Below are positions 1-5,994 of a DNA stretch of 7,033 nucleotides, one piece after another. The translations under genes were made by a program, and so were the position numbers. Location: positions 1 through 7,033 of the forward strand of contig CALGSR010000277.1 in NCBI GenBank assembly GCA_937902115.1, written 5' to 3'. Every line of letters begins with the position of its first letter. Positions within the stretch are counted from its first letter, which is position 1. This DNA comes from an uncultured Bacillus sp. Its GTDB lineage: Bacteria; Bacillota; Bacilli; Bacillales; Cytobacillaceae. Under the pieces are notes generated by a model, which saw only the letters and a program-made list of their open reading frames with translations, was not told the origin of the DNA and ran no database searches.

Positions 1-19
1 GCGCATAAAATTGGAGATT

Positions 20-49
20 ACCATTGCTAATGAGAGCAGTGGTTTTTTT
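20..49 (+). terminator. Rho-independent terminator of an upstream plus-strand gene
   Basis: The arms CCATTGCT (21-28) and AGCAGTGG (35-42) pair over 8 bp with one G-U wobble, enclose a 6-nt loop, and are followed by seven T (43-49). A20 can also pair with T43. The T-run is on the plus-strand 3' side only, so the terminated transcript must come from the left, outside the window. In related Bacillaceae serS or a serine tRNA lies there, but the 20 bases available do not show which. Confidence 0.8.
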
Positions 50-103
50 ATATTTGCAGTGAATATTTATCCTTGTGTAAAAAATGCCCGTCGATTGGTT
101 GCA

Positions 104-139
104 AAAGGGAACTGCAAACATAAAGTTGCAGCTCCCTTT
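104..139 (-). terminator. Terminator of yaaH (minus strand)
   Basis: A long stem lies 5 nt beyond the yaaH stop codon. AAAGGGA (104-110) pairs with TCCCTTT (133-139) and, after one A/C mismatch, CTGCAA (112-117) pairs with TTGCAG (126-131), leaving an 8-nt loop. Read on the minus strand the hairpin ends in only a short T-run (TTTT). On the plus strand it is followed by a T-rich stretch, so it may work in both directions. Its position just after the gene supports the call. Confidence 0.7.
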
Positions 140-144
140 ATTAT

Positions 145-1980
145 TTACGTTTCAAGTCCGTGTTTTCTTACAACTACATCCTCGCGAAGCATCGTCCACA
201 TCGATTCATCTTCCATTCCCAGTCTCCAAAGTGCTAAGCCTCTGATCCCTAAGCGGTTCGCAAGCTGTGCTTTAGCCAGGATACTTGCCCGGTTTTCAAA
301 CCAAACTTCATGCTTCACACCTTGTGCGTTTGTATAGGCAAACATTGGCGTCTGGGTTTCTTGATCAAAGGTAATTTCCTGATTATATTGCTTTGCTAAA
401 GCGACGGCACGATCATAGGTTACATAGGCGGCACGGCCGGTATCAAGGTTAAAGTCAAAACCAAATACTGAAACAGCTGCTACAATTTTTTCTTTTGGCA
501 TAACCGTCATCGCATAGCGTAAAACCTTTTCCATCCGTCCAATCGATACCACCGGACCCGGGCCGCTTCCTGGCCATCCATGCTCATTATAAAGCATAAT
601 GACGAATTGATCAGTAGGTTGATGGAGGTTTGGATAATCAAATGGTTTGGCAAACAGACTCGGGTCTGTCGGTCCGGTCTTTGAAGGAACAGCTGTAGAG
701 AAGAAATAACCTCTTTCATCAAAAACGCGTCCAATCTCACGATAGAGCTGAGTCAGCCGCTCGCGATCCCCCTCCAATACATCTTCAATATCAATATCAA
801 CACCGTCTAAATTATACCGTTCAACCAATCTTACTAAATTAAGGGCAAAGGCATTCATATTTTGCGGAGAGGAAACAAGCTGATGGATTACTTGTTTGGC
901 AAAATCAACGCCTTCATCGTATAGAAGGTTATGAACAGTGGCTAGCATTTTTACATTGTGCCTATGGCCGATTCTCACCACCTCTTGTAGTTCTGCATCG
1001 GTAAATTCACCAAACTTATCAATCGTTGTTGGGTTATTCCCGCTGATCCTAAATAAGAAGAGACCATTTTGCGATATTTGCCCGGTATTTGTCGTAAATG
1101 ATTGGTAGGAGCTCGGCAATGTTGGTCCTTCTTCTAATGTGTAATAGCCGAGGATTTCAATAATAGGCTTTGCACCGTCATGGGCTCTTAGTGTTGTCAC
1201 TGTCTTTGATACCCAGCCGGGATTTCCGTTAAAGAGGGCAACTCTGTACCAGTCCCCTTGAACACCGAGCAGCGGTAATCGTGCTCCTTGATCCATTTGC
1301 GCAATGGCGGGAAAGGTCTCTCCCGGTCTTTGGCGGATATTTGCTGAATCGACATTGACGATGACCTCAGAGTAAACTGGAATTCGTAAGGTTTGACCAA
1401 CTGTTAAATTCGCACTCTCCAAATTATTTAATGTCATAATACTTTCAACCGTTGTATTGTAGCGAAAGGCTATAGAGTACAGGGAATCCCCTGCTTTTAC
1501 TATATATTCCGTTTGTCTTTCATTTTCATCGGAGATTTTGAGCCTTTGGCCGATATAAATCGTATAGGATGGCAAGTTATTTATCGTTCTAATCTCCTCA
1601 ATGGTCGTTTCGAAGCGCTGAGAAAGTAAGGATAGGGTATCCCCAGGCCGGACATAATAATAATGGGCATTTCTTTCCTTAGGAACGACGACTTGCTGGC
1701 CAATATAAATTCTGCCATCCCGTAATTGATTTAAGCTGACTAATTGTTCAATAGGGATGCCAAATTGCATGGCTATTTTATGCAGACTATCTCCCTGTTG
1801 TACTTGATAAATAGTTCTCTCGGCATCTGAGGGAACCATCAGCTGTTGTCCGATGTAAATGATATTGGATGCTAAACGATTTTCACTTTTAATATTTTCA
1901 ATGGAAGTATTAAACTTAGCAGCAATGGTCTGCAAAGAGTCCCCTTGCTGCACGACATACTTTATCTGCTGAATATACAC
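145..1980 (-). CDS. yaaH: Spore cortex-lytic N-acetylglucosaminidase, YaaH/SleL type, with four LysM repeats and an SH3b-like module
   Basis: The predicted protein has 611 residues and no signal peptide. LysM repeats lie near 7-50, 57-100, 107-150 and 158-201, each built as 'GDSL/GDTL...IYIGQ..V/I.P'. An SH3b-like segment spans about 205-265 (NIRQRPG...GDWYRV...GWV). A GH18 barrel spans about 272-605, with the DxxDxDxE motif at 392-399 and E399 as the expected catalytic acid. Family members act on cortex fragments containing muramic lactam during germination; they are made in the mother cell and held in the spore by LysM domains. B. subtilis YaaH has about 427 residues and two LysM repeats, so this protein is clearly enlarged. 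The GTG start at 1980 is preceded directly by an in-frame TAA, so no start further upstream is possible. GGAGGG lies 13 nt before it, a rather long spacing. The gene runs divergently from tadA. The family is secure; the exact bond cleaved by this enlarged version is inferred. Confidence 0.93.
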   Translation of the reverse strand: MYIQQIKYVVQQGDSLQTIAAKFNTSIENIKSENRLASNIIYIGQQLMVPSDAERTIYQVQQGDSLHKIAMQFGIPIEQLVSLNQLRDGRIYIGQQVVVPKERNAHYYYVRPGDTLSLLSQRFETTIEEIRTINNLPSYTIYIGQRLKISDENERQTEYIVKAGDSLYSIAFRYNTTVESIMTLNNLESANLTVGQTLRIPVYSEVIVNVDSANIRQRPGETFPAIAQMDQGARLPLLGVQGDWYRVALFNGNPGWVSKTVTTLRAHDGAKPIIEILGYYTLEEGPTLPSSYQSFTTNTGQISQNGLFLFRISGNNPTTIDKFGEFTDAELQEVVRIGHRHNVKMLATVHNLLYDEGVDFAKQVIHQLVSSPQNMNAFALNLVRLVERYNLDGVDIDIEDVLEGDRERLTQLYREIGRVFDERGYFFSTAVPSKTGPTDPSLFAKPFDYPNLHQPTDQFVIMLYNEHGWPGSGPGPVVSIGRMEKVLRYAMTVMPKEKIVAAVSVFGFDFNLDTGRAAYVTYDRAVALAKQYNQEITFDQETQTPMFAYTNAQGVKHEVWFENRASILAKAQLANRLGIRGLALWRLGMEDESMWTMLREDVVVRKHGLET

Positions 1981-1993
1981 TTAAGCTTCAACT

Positions 1994-1999
1994 CCCTCC
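1994..1999 (-). promoter_or_regulatory. Ribosome binding site of yaaH
   Basis: GGAGGG on the minus strand lies 13 nt upstream of the GTG start. The spacing is longer than usual, but no other in-frame start fits better, because a stop codon directly precedes the GTG. Confidence 0.6.
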
Positions 2000-2015
2000 A
2001 CTAGACGTCTTTATC

Positions 2016-2044
2016 ACTATATGCATGGATATGAGGATTTTGCC
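2016..2044 (-). promoter_or_regulatory. Candidate mother-cell (sigma-E type) promoter of yaaH
   Basis: On the minus strand GGCAAAAT (2037-2044), a 13-nt spacer and CATATAGT (2016-2023) each match 6 of 8 positions of the sigma-E consensus as I know it (GKMATATT and CATACAMT). Transcription would begin near 2008, just upstream of the ribosome binding site. B. subtilis yaaH is sigma-E dependent, which fits. The -10 also satisfies the looser sigma-K pattern CATAnnnT. Confidence 0.4.
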
Positions 2045-2117
2045 AAAAAGCTGTTTTTACAACGATTATCCGCTTTCCGAAATTGGACTTATACATAAAT
2101 GACATTTTCATATTATG

Positions 2118-2143
2118 TTGGAAATGATCAATCATGATATAAT
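2118..2143 (+). promoter_or_regulatory. Housekeeping promoter of tadA (extended -10)
   Basis: A perfect TATAAT (2138-2143) is preceded by TG at 2135-2136, giving an extended -10 (TGnTATAAT). The best -35-like hexamer, TTGGAA (2118-2123), is only 14 nt away, shorter than ideal, so the promoter probably depends mainly on its extended -10. Transcription would start near 2150, about 40 nt before the tadA ATG. Confidence 0.6.
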
Positions 2144-2172
2144 TTAAAAAAAAGAGTAACTTTATTGTATTT

Positions 2173-2180
2173 AGGAAGGG
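2173..2180 (+). promoter_or_regulatory. Ribosome binding site deciding the tadA start
   Basis: AGGAAGGG ends 11 nt before the ATG at 2192. It lies downstream of the possible TTG start at 2165 and only 2 nt before the in-frame TTG at 2183, so it supports the ATG. Confidence 0.65.
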
Positions 2181-2191
2181 TATTGACGTAC

Positions 2192-2722
2192 ATGAATCAG
2201 AATCATTACGATGAATATTTCATGATGGAGGCAGTAAAAGAGGCACGCAAGGCATTGGAGTTCGAGGAAGTTCCGATTGGGGCTGTGCTTGTCTTTGACG
2301 GTGAAATCATCGCTAGGGCTCATAATTTACGGGAAACAACGCAAAATGCCATTTCACATGCAGAATTGCTGGCAATTGATGAGGCCTGCCGCAAGACGGG
2401 TTCATGGCGTCTGGAGGGAGCAACGCTGTATGTAACGCTGGAACCATGTGCCATGTGTTCCGGGGCTATTATCTTATCGCGGATTGAACGGGTAGTCTAT
2501 GGAGCAACGGATCCGAAAGGCGGCTGTGCAGGGACTTTTATGAATCTGCTCGAAGATGAGCGGTTTAATCATCAAAGCGAAGTGGTCCCCGGTGTCTTGC
2601 AAGCGGAATGCGGGGAACTATTGTCGGACTTTTTCCGTAAGGTACGCGAAAGGAAAAAGGAAGAGAAGCGGAAGAGGCGGGAATTGGCTGCGAAAGAAAA
2701 TACACAATTTGACATAGGATAA
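2192..2722 (+). CDS. tadA: tRNA-specific adenosine deaminase (tRNA adenosine-34 deaminase)
   Basis: TadA deaminates adenosine 34 of tRNA-Arg(ACG) to inosine in the cytoplasm, allowing one tRNA to read several arginine codons. With the ATG at 2192 the protein has 176 residues. The cytidine/deoxycytidylate deaminase fold is clear: HAE at 56-58 (zinc ligand H56, proton shuttle E58) and PCAMC at 85-89 (zinc ligands C86 and C89). The substrate-side segment RAHNLRE lies at 42-48, and the middle (WRLEGATLYVTLEPC) is nearly identical to B. subtilis YaaJ as I remember it. A longer reading from TTG at 2165 is open but lies upstream of the ribosome binding site. The C-terminal tail (about 149-170) is strongly basic and lysine/arginine-rich, a little longer than in B. 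subtilis (about 161 residues in all), and may help bind tRNA. The gene stands alone between yaaH, read the other way, and scr. Confidence 0.95.
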   Translation: MNQNHYDEYFMMEAVKEARKALEFEEVPIGAVLVFDGEIIARAHNLRETTQNAISHAELLAIDEACRKTGSWRLEGATLYVTLEPCAMCSGAIILSRIERVVYGATDPKGGCAGTFMNLLEDERFNHQSEVVPGVLQAECGELLSDFFRKVRERKKEEKRKRRELAAKENTQFDIG

Positions 2723-2725
2723 GCA

Positions 2726-2754
2726 TTGCTTTTTAACATCAATATTAGTATACT
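2726..2754 (+). promoter_or_regulatory. Promoter of the SRP RNA gene
   Basis: TTGCTT (2726-2731), a 17-nt spacer and TATACT (2749-2754) make a good sigma-A promoter directly after the tadA stop codon. Transcription would begin at about 2761, roughly 36 nt upstream of the mature SRP RNA 5' end. Confidence 0.7.
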
Positions 2755-2761
2755 TAATTAT

Positions 2762-2776
2762 GCGTCGTAAAGACGC
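2762..2776 (+). other. Hairpin in the 5' extension of the SRP RNA precursor
   Basis: GCGTC (2762-2766) and GACGC (2772-2776) pair around a 5-nt loop at the very start of the inferred precursor. No T-run follows, so it is not a terminator of tadA. It is probably a stabilising or processing element removed during maturation. Confidence 0.5.
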
Positions 2777-2796
2777 CCAACATAATGGTATCAATT

Positions 2797-3067
2797 TTGT
2801 CGTGCTAGGCGGGGAGGTAGCGGTGCCCTGTACTCGCAATCCGCTCTAGCGAGGCTGAATCCCTTCCCGAGGTTGAGCTCCTGTAGGGTCTGCCTTAAGT
2901 AAGTGGTGTTGACGCCTGGGTCCTGCGCAATGGGAACCCATGAACCATGTCAGGTCCGGAAGGAAGCAGCATTAAGTGGGGACTCCCATGTGCCGCAGGA
3001 GTGCCTGGGCCGAGCTAACTGCTTAAGTAACGCTTATGGGACTCAGTCGACGGAAGGTGCACGGCAG
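2797..3067 (+). ncRNA. scr: Signal recognition particle RNA (scRNA, 6S-like, large bacillar type with Alu domain)
   Basis: This RNA forms the bacterial SRP with Ffh and targets membrane and exported proteins to the Sec machinery. The domain IV apex is unmistakable: TCC-GGAA-GGA at 2955-2964 with the GGAA tetraloop at 2958-2961, flanked by CAGG and AGCAG forming the Ffh-binding symmetric loop. The 5' part (about 2797-2900) is the Alu-domain half found in Bacillus but not in the short E. coli 4.5S RNA. The termini pair: 2797-2805 with 3059-3067. This closing helix gives a length of 271 nt, the mature length I recall for B. subtilis. The exact ends are inferred from that pairing. The gene has its own promoter and terminator, and the short open frames across it are not real genes. 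Confidence 0.96.
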
Positions 3068-3086
3068 TTTAAATTACCTATAATGT

Positions 3087-3114
3087 AAACCCATCTATTG
3101 CGGATGGGTTTTTT
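3087..3114 (+). terminator. Terminator of the SRP RNA gene
   Basis: ACCCATC (3089-3095) pairs with GATGGGT (3103-3109) around a 7-nt loop, and the run of T spans 3109-3114. A-T pairs can extend the stem outward. The inferred primary transcript, about 2761-3114, is close to 354 nt, matching the precursor size I recall for B. subtilis scRNA. Confidence 0.9.
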
Positions 3115-3122
3115 ACTTAATT

Positions 3123-3157
3123 GAAAAGAGTAAAACTGCAAGGCGCTTCCTCTTTTC
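3123..3157 (+). repeat. 8-bp inverted repeat between scr and dnaX
   Basis: GAAAAGAG (3123-3130) is exactly complementary to CTCTTTTC (3150-3157), with a 19-nt loop holding the near-palindrome AAGGCGCTT. It sits after the scr terminator and before the dnaX promoter. No T-run follows, so it is not a clear terminator; it could be a backup stop or have no function. Confidence 0.4.
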
Positions 3158-3187
3158 TAATAAAATACATAAATTTCTTTTAGGTTT

Positions 3188-3217
3188 TTGGAACAAAGGA
3201 ATTATTTACGATATAAT
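3188..3217 (+). promoter_or_regulatory. Promoter of dnaX
   Basis: TTGGAA (3188-3193), an 18-nt spacer and a perfect TATAAT (3212-3217) form a sigma-A promoter. Transcription would start near 3224, leaving a leader of about 27 nt. It probably drives dnaX and, by read-through, ebfC and recR. Confidence 0.7.
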
Positions 3218-3236
3218 GGTTGCAGATGATAGGTGG

Positions 3237-3243
3237 AAGGGGG
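3237..3243 (+). promoter_or_regulatory. Ribosome binding site deciding the dnaX start
   Basis: AAGGGGG ends 7 nt before the TTG at 3251, ideal spacing for that start. A possible GTG at 3233 lies upstream of this site and can be excluded. Confidence 0.75.
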
Positions 3244-3250
3244 CGTAAAG

Positions 3251-4945
3251 TTGAGTTATCAAGCATTATATCGTGTGTGGCGTCCGCAAAGCTTTCAGGA
3301 TGTTGTCGGGCAGGAACACGTAACGAAAACACTTCAGAACGCCCTGCTTCAGGACAAAATATCACATGCATATCTTTTTTCAGGACCACGCGGAACAGGT
3401 AAAACGAGTGCTGCAAAAATTTTAGCGAAAGCGGTTAACTGTGAGCGGGCACCTGCTGAAGAGCCATGTAATGAATGTTCATCGTGCCTGGGGATTACAG
3501 ACGGATCTATTTCAGATGTCATCGAGATTGATGCGGCCTCCAATAACGGGGTCGATGAGATTCGGGACATCCGCGATAAAGTGAAATATGCACCAAGTTC
3601 AGTCAAATATAAGGTTTATATTATAGACGAGGTGCATATGTTGTCCATTGGAGCCTTTAATGCTCTTTTAAAAACACTAGAAGAACCACCAAGACATGTT
3701 ATTTTTATTTTAGCAACGACAGAGCCGCATAAAATTCCCCTTACGATTCTATCAAGATGCCAGCGCTTTGATTTCAAACGAATTACAGCCCGGGATATTA
3801 CGGGAAGAATGAAGCATATCGTAGAGGAAACAGGGGTTACATGCGAAAAAGAGGCATTGAACATTGTTGCCAGAGCAGCTGAAGGGGGAATGCGTGATGC
3901 GCTAAGCCTTCTTGACCAAGCTATTTCCTTCAGTGAAGACAATGTAACAGTCGAGGATGCCTTAACAGTAACAGGAGCAGTTTCGCAGATGTTTTTGCTG
4001 CAGCTTGCCAAAGCAGTACGCGAGCGAGATGTCGTGAGTGGCCTTGAATCATTGGAGGAACTTCTTTTTCAAGGCAAGGATCCAGTCCGGTTTATTGAGG
4101 ATATGATCCTCTTTTACCGTGATATGCTGTTGTATAAGGCAGCACCGAATTTAGAAGAGTCTCTGGAACGGGTAACGCCGGATGGTGAGTTCCAGGCACT
4201 GGCCGGGGAGACAAATTCCGGGGATATTTACCATCTAATTCATTTACTAAGTAAAACACAGCAGGAAATGCGTTTTACAAATCACCCTAAGACTTTTCTT
4301 GAAGTAGCAATTGTCAAGCTGTGCCAGCAGGAAAGTGCTCCCGCAGCCATGTCTTCTCCCGATATCAGCCAGCTTCAGCAGCGAATCAGCCAGTTGGAAA
4401 ATGAAATCCACGAGCTGAAGCAGCATGGAGTGGTAAGGGGTGGGGAATCCCAGCCACAAGTTCAAAAGAAGACAAGCCGTGTATCCAGAAAAGGGTTTAC
4501 GGCACCGGTTGGTAAAATTAATGAAATCCTGAAGACTGCAACCAAACAGGAGCTAAACGCCATTAAAGGACGCTGGGCCGATATACTGGAAAAAATGACT
4601 GTTTCACAAGCTGCATTGCTAAAGGACGCAGAACCTGTTGCAGCCTCGGAGCAAGCCTTTGTCATCAAATTTAAATATGAAATTCACTGTCAAATGGCAA
4701 TGGATAAAGTGGATGAAGTCTCGATGGTGATCGGAAGTATTCTTGGAAAAAGACTACAGGTCGTCGGTGTTCCTGAAGAACAGTGGCTGAAAATCAGGGA
4801 ATCCTTCTTAAGCAGCAGTCACCGAGGTGACCGGGATGGTCGTGGAAATGGCGAATCCGATGAAGCGATATCGGCTAAAGAGGAACCAATCATAGCAGAG
4901 GCGAAAAAGTTATTTGGCGAAGAATTAATTGAAATCAAAGATTAA
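3251..4945 (+). CDS. dnaX: DNA polymerase III tau subunit (clamp loader ATPase)
   Basis: DnaX is the ATPase of the clamp loader, which loads the beta sliding clamp and links polymerase and helicase at the fork. The TTG start gives 564 residues beginning MSYQALYRVW, as in B. subtilis (about 563). Visible motifs are Walker A GPRGTGKT at 45-52, four zinc cysteines C64, C73, C76 and C79, Walker B with D126/E127 (IIDEVHML), sensor 1 around ATTEPH (155-160), the arginine finger in SRC (R169), and sensor 2 in GGMRDALS (R215). A helical collar domain follows to about 360, then a coiled-coil-like stretch (371-392), a variable linker rich in Q, K and G, and the tau-specific C-terminal domain ending in IIAEAKKLFG...LIEIKD. 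I see no in-phase A-rich slippery site of the E. coli kind, so only full-length tau is expected. ebfC begins 109 nt downstream. Confidence 0.97.
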   Translation: MSYQALYRVWRPQSFQDVVGQEHVTKTLQNALLQDKISHAYLFSGPRGTGKTSAAKILAKAVNCERAPAEEPCNECSSCLGITDGSISDVIEIDAASNNGVDEIRDIRDKVKYAPSSVKYKVYIIDEVHMLSIGAFNALLKTLEEPPRHVIFILATTEPHKIPLTILSRCQRFDFKRITARDITGRMKHIVEETGVTCEKEALNIVARAAEGGMRDALSLLDQAISFSEDNVTVEDALTVTGAVSQMFLLQLAKAVRERDVVSGLESLEELLFQGKDPVRFIEDMILFYRDMLLYKAAPNLEESLERVTPDGEFQALAGETNSGDIYHLIHLLSKTQQEMRFTNHPKTFLEVAIVKLCQQESAPAAMSSPDISQLQQRISQLENEIHELKQHGVVRGGESQPQVQKKTSRVSRKGFTAPVGKINEILKTATKQELNAIKGRWADILEKMTVSQAALLKDAEPVAASEQAFVIKFKYEIHCQMAMDKVDEVSMVIGSILGKRLQVVGVPEEQWLKIRESFLSSSHRGDRDGRGNGESDEAISAKEEPIIAEAKKLFGEELIEIKD

Positions 4946-5002
4946 CTTTATGTCAGCGAAATTTGTCTTGGCAAGTTTGATTACGACAATATACAAACTC
5001 AT

Positions 5003-5023
5003 TATAAAATAATATAGTATAAT
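5003..5023 (+). promoter_or_regulatory. Possible internal promoter before ebfC
   Basis: The dnaX-ebfC gap contains a perfect TATAAT (5018-5023) and, upstream, TATAAA (5003-5008). Neither has a convincing -35 at 17 nt; the best is TTACGA (4981-4986), 16 nt before TATAAA. A weak promoter giving ebfC-recR expression apart from dnaX is plausible. Confidence 0.35.
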
Positions 5024-5054
5024 TTATGAACAGCAATTGAAGGAGATGAAATGT

Positions 5055-5378
5055 ATGCGTGGTGGAATGGGAAATATGCAAAAAATGATGAAGCAAATGC
5101 AAAAAATGCAAAAGGATATGGCTAAGGCTCAAGAGGAGTTAGGCGAACAAAGAATTGAAGGAACAGCCGGCGGCGGTATGGTGACTGTTATCGTAACAGG
5201 GCATAAGGAAGTTATTGATGTGCAAATTAAAGAAGAAGTGGTGGATCCCGAAGATGTAGAAATGCTTCAGGATTTAGTGCTTGCCGCAACAAATGATGCT
5301 TTGAAAAAAGCAGAGGAACTTACAAATTCAACAATGGGACAATTCACAAAGGGAATGAATCTTCCGGGGATGTTCTAA
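5055..5378 (+). CDS. ebfC: Nucleoid-associated protein of the YbaB/EbfC family
   Basis: This small protein belongs to the YbaB/EbfC family (YaaK in B. subtilis), which forms dimers that bind DNA. The start at ATG 5055 gives 107 residues, the same length as B. subtilis YaaK. AAGGAG (5040-5045) ends 9 nt before it; an in-frame TTG at 5037 and ATG at 5046 are too early relative to that site. The N-terminus (1-30) is a methionine- and lysine-rich amphipathic helix (MGNMQKMMKQMQKMQKDMAKA); 13 of 107 residues are Met. Then come the GTAGGGMV turn (37-43), a beta-strand segment, the acidic EEVVDPEDVEMLQDLV motif (60-75), the NDALKKAEEL helix and the conserved tail MGQFTKGMNLPGMF. The gene is co-directional with recR, 19 nt downstream, an arrangement common across bacteria that points to a link with recombination or repair, although the molecular role remains poorly defined. 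Confidence 0.95.
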   Translation: MRGGMGNMQKMMKQMQKMQKDMAKAQEELGEQRIEGTAGGGMVTVIVTGHKEVIDVQIKEEVVDPEDVEMLQDLVLAATNDALKKAEELTNSTMGQFTKGMNLPGMF

Positions 5379-5397
5379 TTCTAGGAGGCTTAAGTCA

Positions 5398-5994
5398 ATG
5401 CATTACCCTGAACCAATATCAAAGCTGATTGATAGCTTCATGAAATTGCCAGGTATCGGCCCGAAAACGGCTGTGCGTCTGGCCTTTTTTGTCTTGAACA
5501 TGAAGGAAGATACCGTTCTTGATTTTGCAAAGGCACTAGTAAATGCAAAACGAAACTTAACATATTGTTCGGTATGCGGTCATATTACAGACCAGGACCC
5601 ATGCTATATATGTGAGGATACAAGAAGGGATCATACATTGATATGCATTGTTCAAGATCCGAAGGATGTCATCGCAATGGAAAAAATGAAGGAATTTAAT
5701 GGGCTATATCATGTGCTGCACGGATCTATTTCTCCAATGGATGGGATTGGGCCGGAGGATATTAATATCCCAACCCTGTTAAAAAGACTGCAGGATGAAA
5801 CAGTACAAGAGGTTATTTTGGCAACAAACCCAAATATCGAAGGGGAAGCAACCGCCATGTACATCTCCCGATTAATCAAACCTTCCGGGATTAAGACAAC
5901 AAGAATTGCACACGGTTTGCCAGTAGGCGGGGATTTAGAATATGCCGATGAGGTAACACTATCAAAAGCATTAGAAGGCAGAAGAGAAGTCTAA
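5398..5994 (+). CDS. recR: Recombination mediator protein RecR
   Basis: RecR works with RecO (and RecF) to load RecA onto SSB-coated single-stranded DNA in gap repair. The 198 residues equal the B. subtilis length. In order: helix-hairpin-helix at about 8-30 (LPGIGPKTAVRLAF), a four-cysteine zinc finger (C57, C60, C69, C72), a Toprim domain at about 80-170 (IVQDPKDVIAME, then ATNPNIEGEATA), and the C-terminal segment GLPVGGDLEYADEVTL (173-188). AGGAGG (5383-5388) lies 9 nt before the ATG, and ebfC ends 19 nt upstream, so the two are probably co-transcribed and translationally close. The reading frame is intact and ends at the normal family length, but the TAA stop (5992-5994) lies inside the left arm of a 14-bp inverted repeat that begins the unusual spacer downstream. 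Confidence 0.97.
   Translation: MHYPEPISKLIDSFMKLPGIGPKTAVRLAFFVLNMKEDTVLDFAKALVNAKRNLTYCSVCGHITDQDPCYICEDTRRDHTLICIVQDPKDVIAMEKMKEFNGLYHVLHGSISPMDGIGPEDINIPTLLKRLQDETVQEVILATNPNIEGEATAMYISRLIKPSGIKTTRIAHGLPVGGDLEYADEVTLSKALEGRREV

Noticed and set aside
11..337. Plus-strand open frame of 108 codons
   Set aside because: It runs through two terminator hairpins and antisense to the 3' end of yaaH. Its product is low-complexity (S, A, F rich) and matches no family.
1309..1962. CRISPR-like or tandem DNA repeat signal across the LysM region
   Set aside because: The roughly 150-bp periodicity is at protein level (four diverged LysM domains); the DNA copies are not near-identical and there are no spacers.
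2618..2839. Minus-strand open frame of 73 codons
   Set aside because: Antisense to the tadA 3' end and the SRP promoter; no ribosome binding site or family resemblance.
2903..3088. Plus-strand open frame of 61 codons
   Set aside because: It lies within the SRP RNA, including the conserved domain IV tetraloop; it is an RNA gene, not a protein.
3616..4011. Minus-strand open frame of 131 codons inside dnaX
   Set aside because: A shadow of the strongly conserved clamp-loader ATPase coding sequence; composition is serine-rich and not protein-like.
4585..4600. A-run in dnaX as a programmed frameshift site producing gamma
   Set aside because: The run of six A is in codons GAA AAA ATG, which is not the phase needed for an X XXY YYZ slip, and it lies deep in the tau C-terminal region. 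B. subtilis is not known to make gamma.
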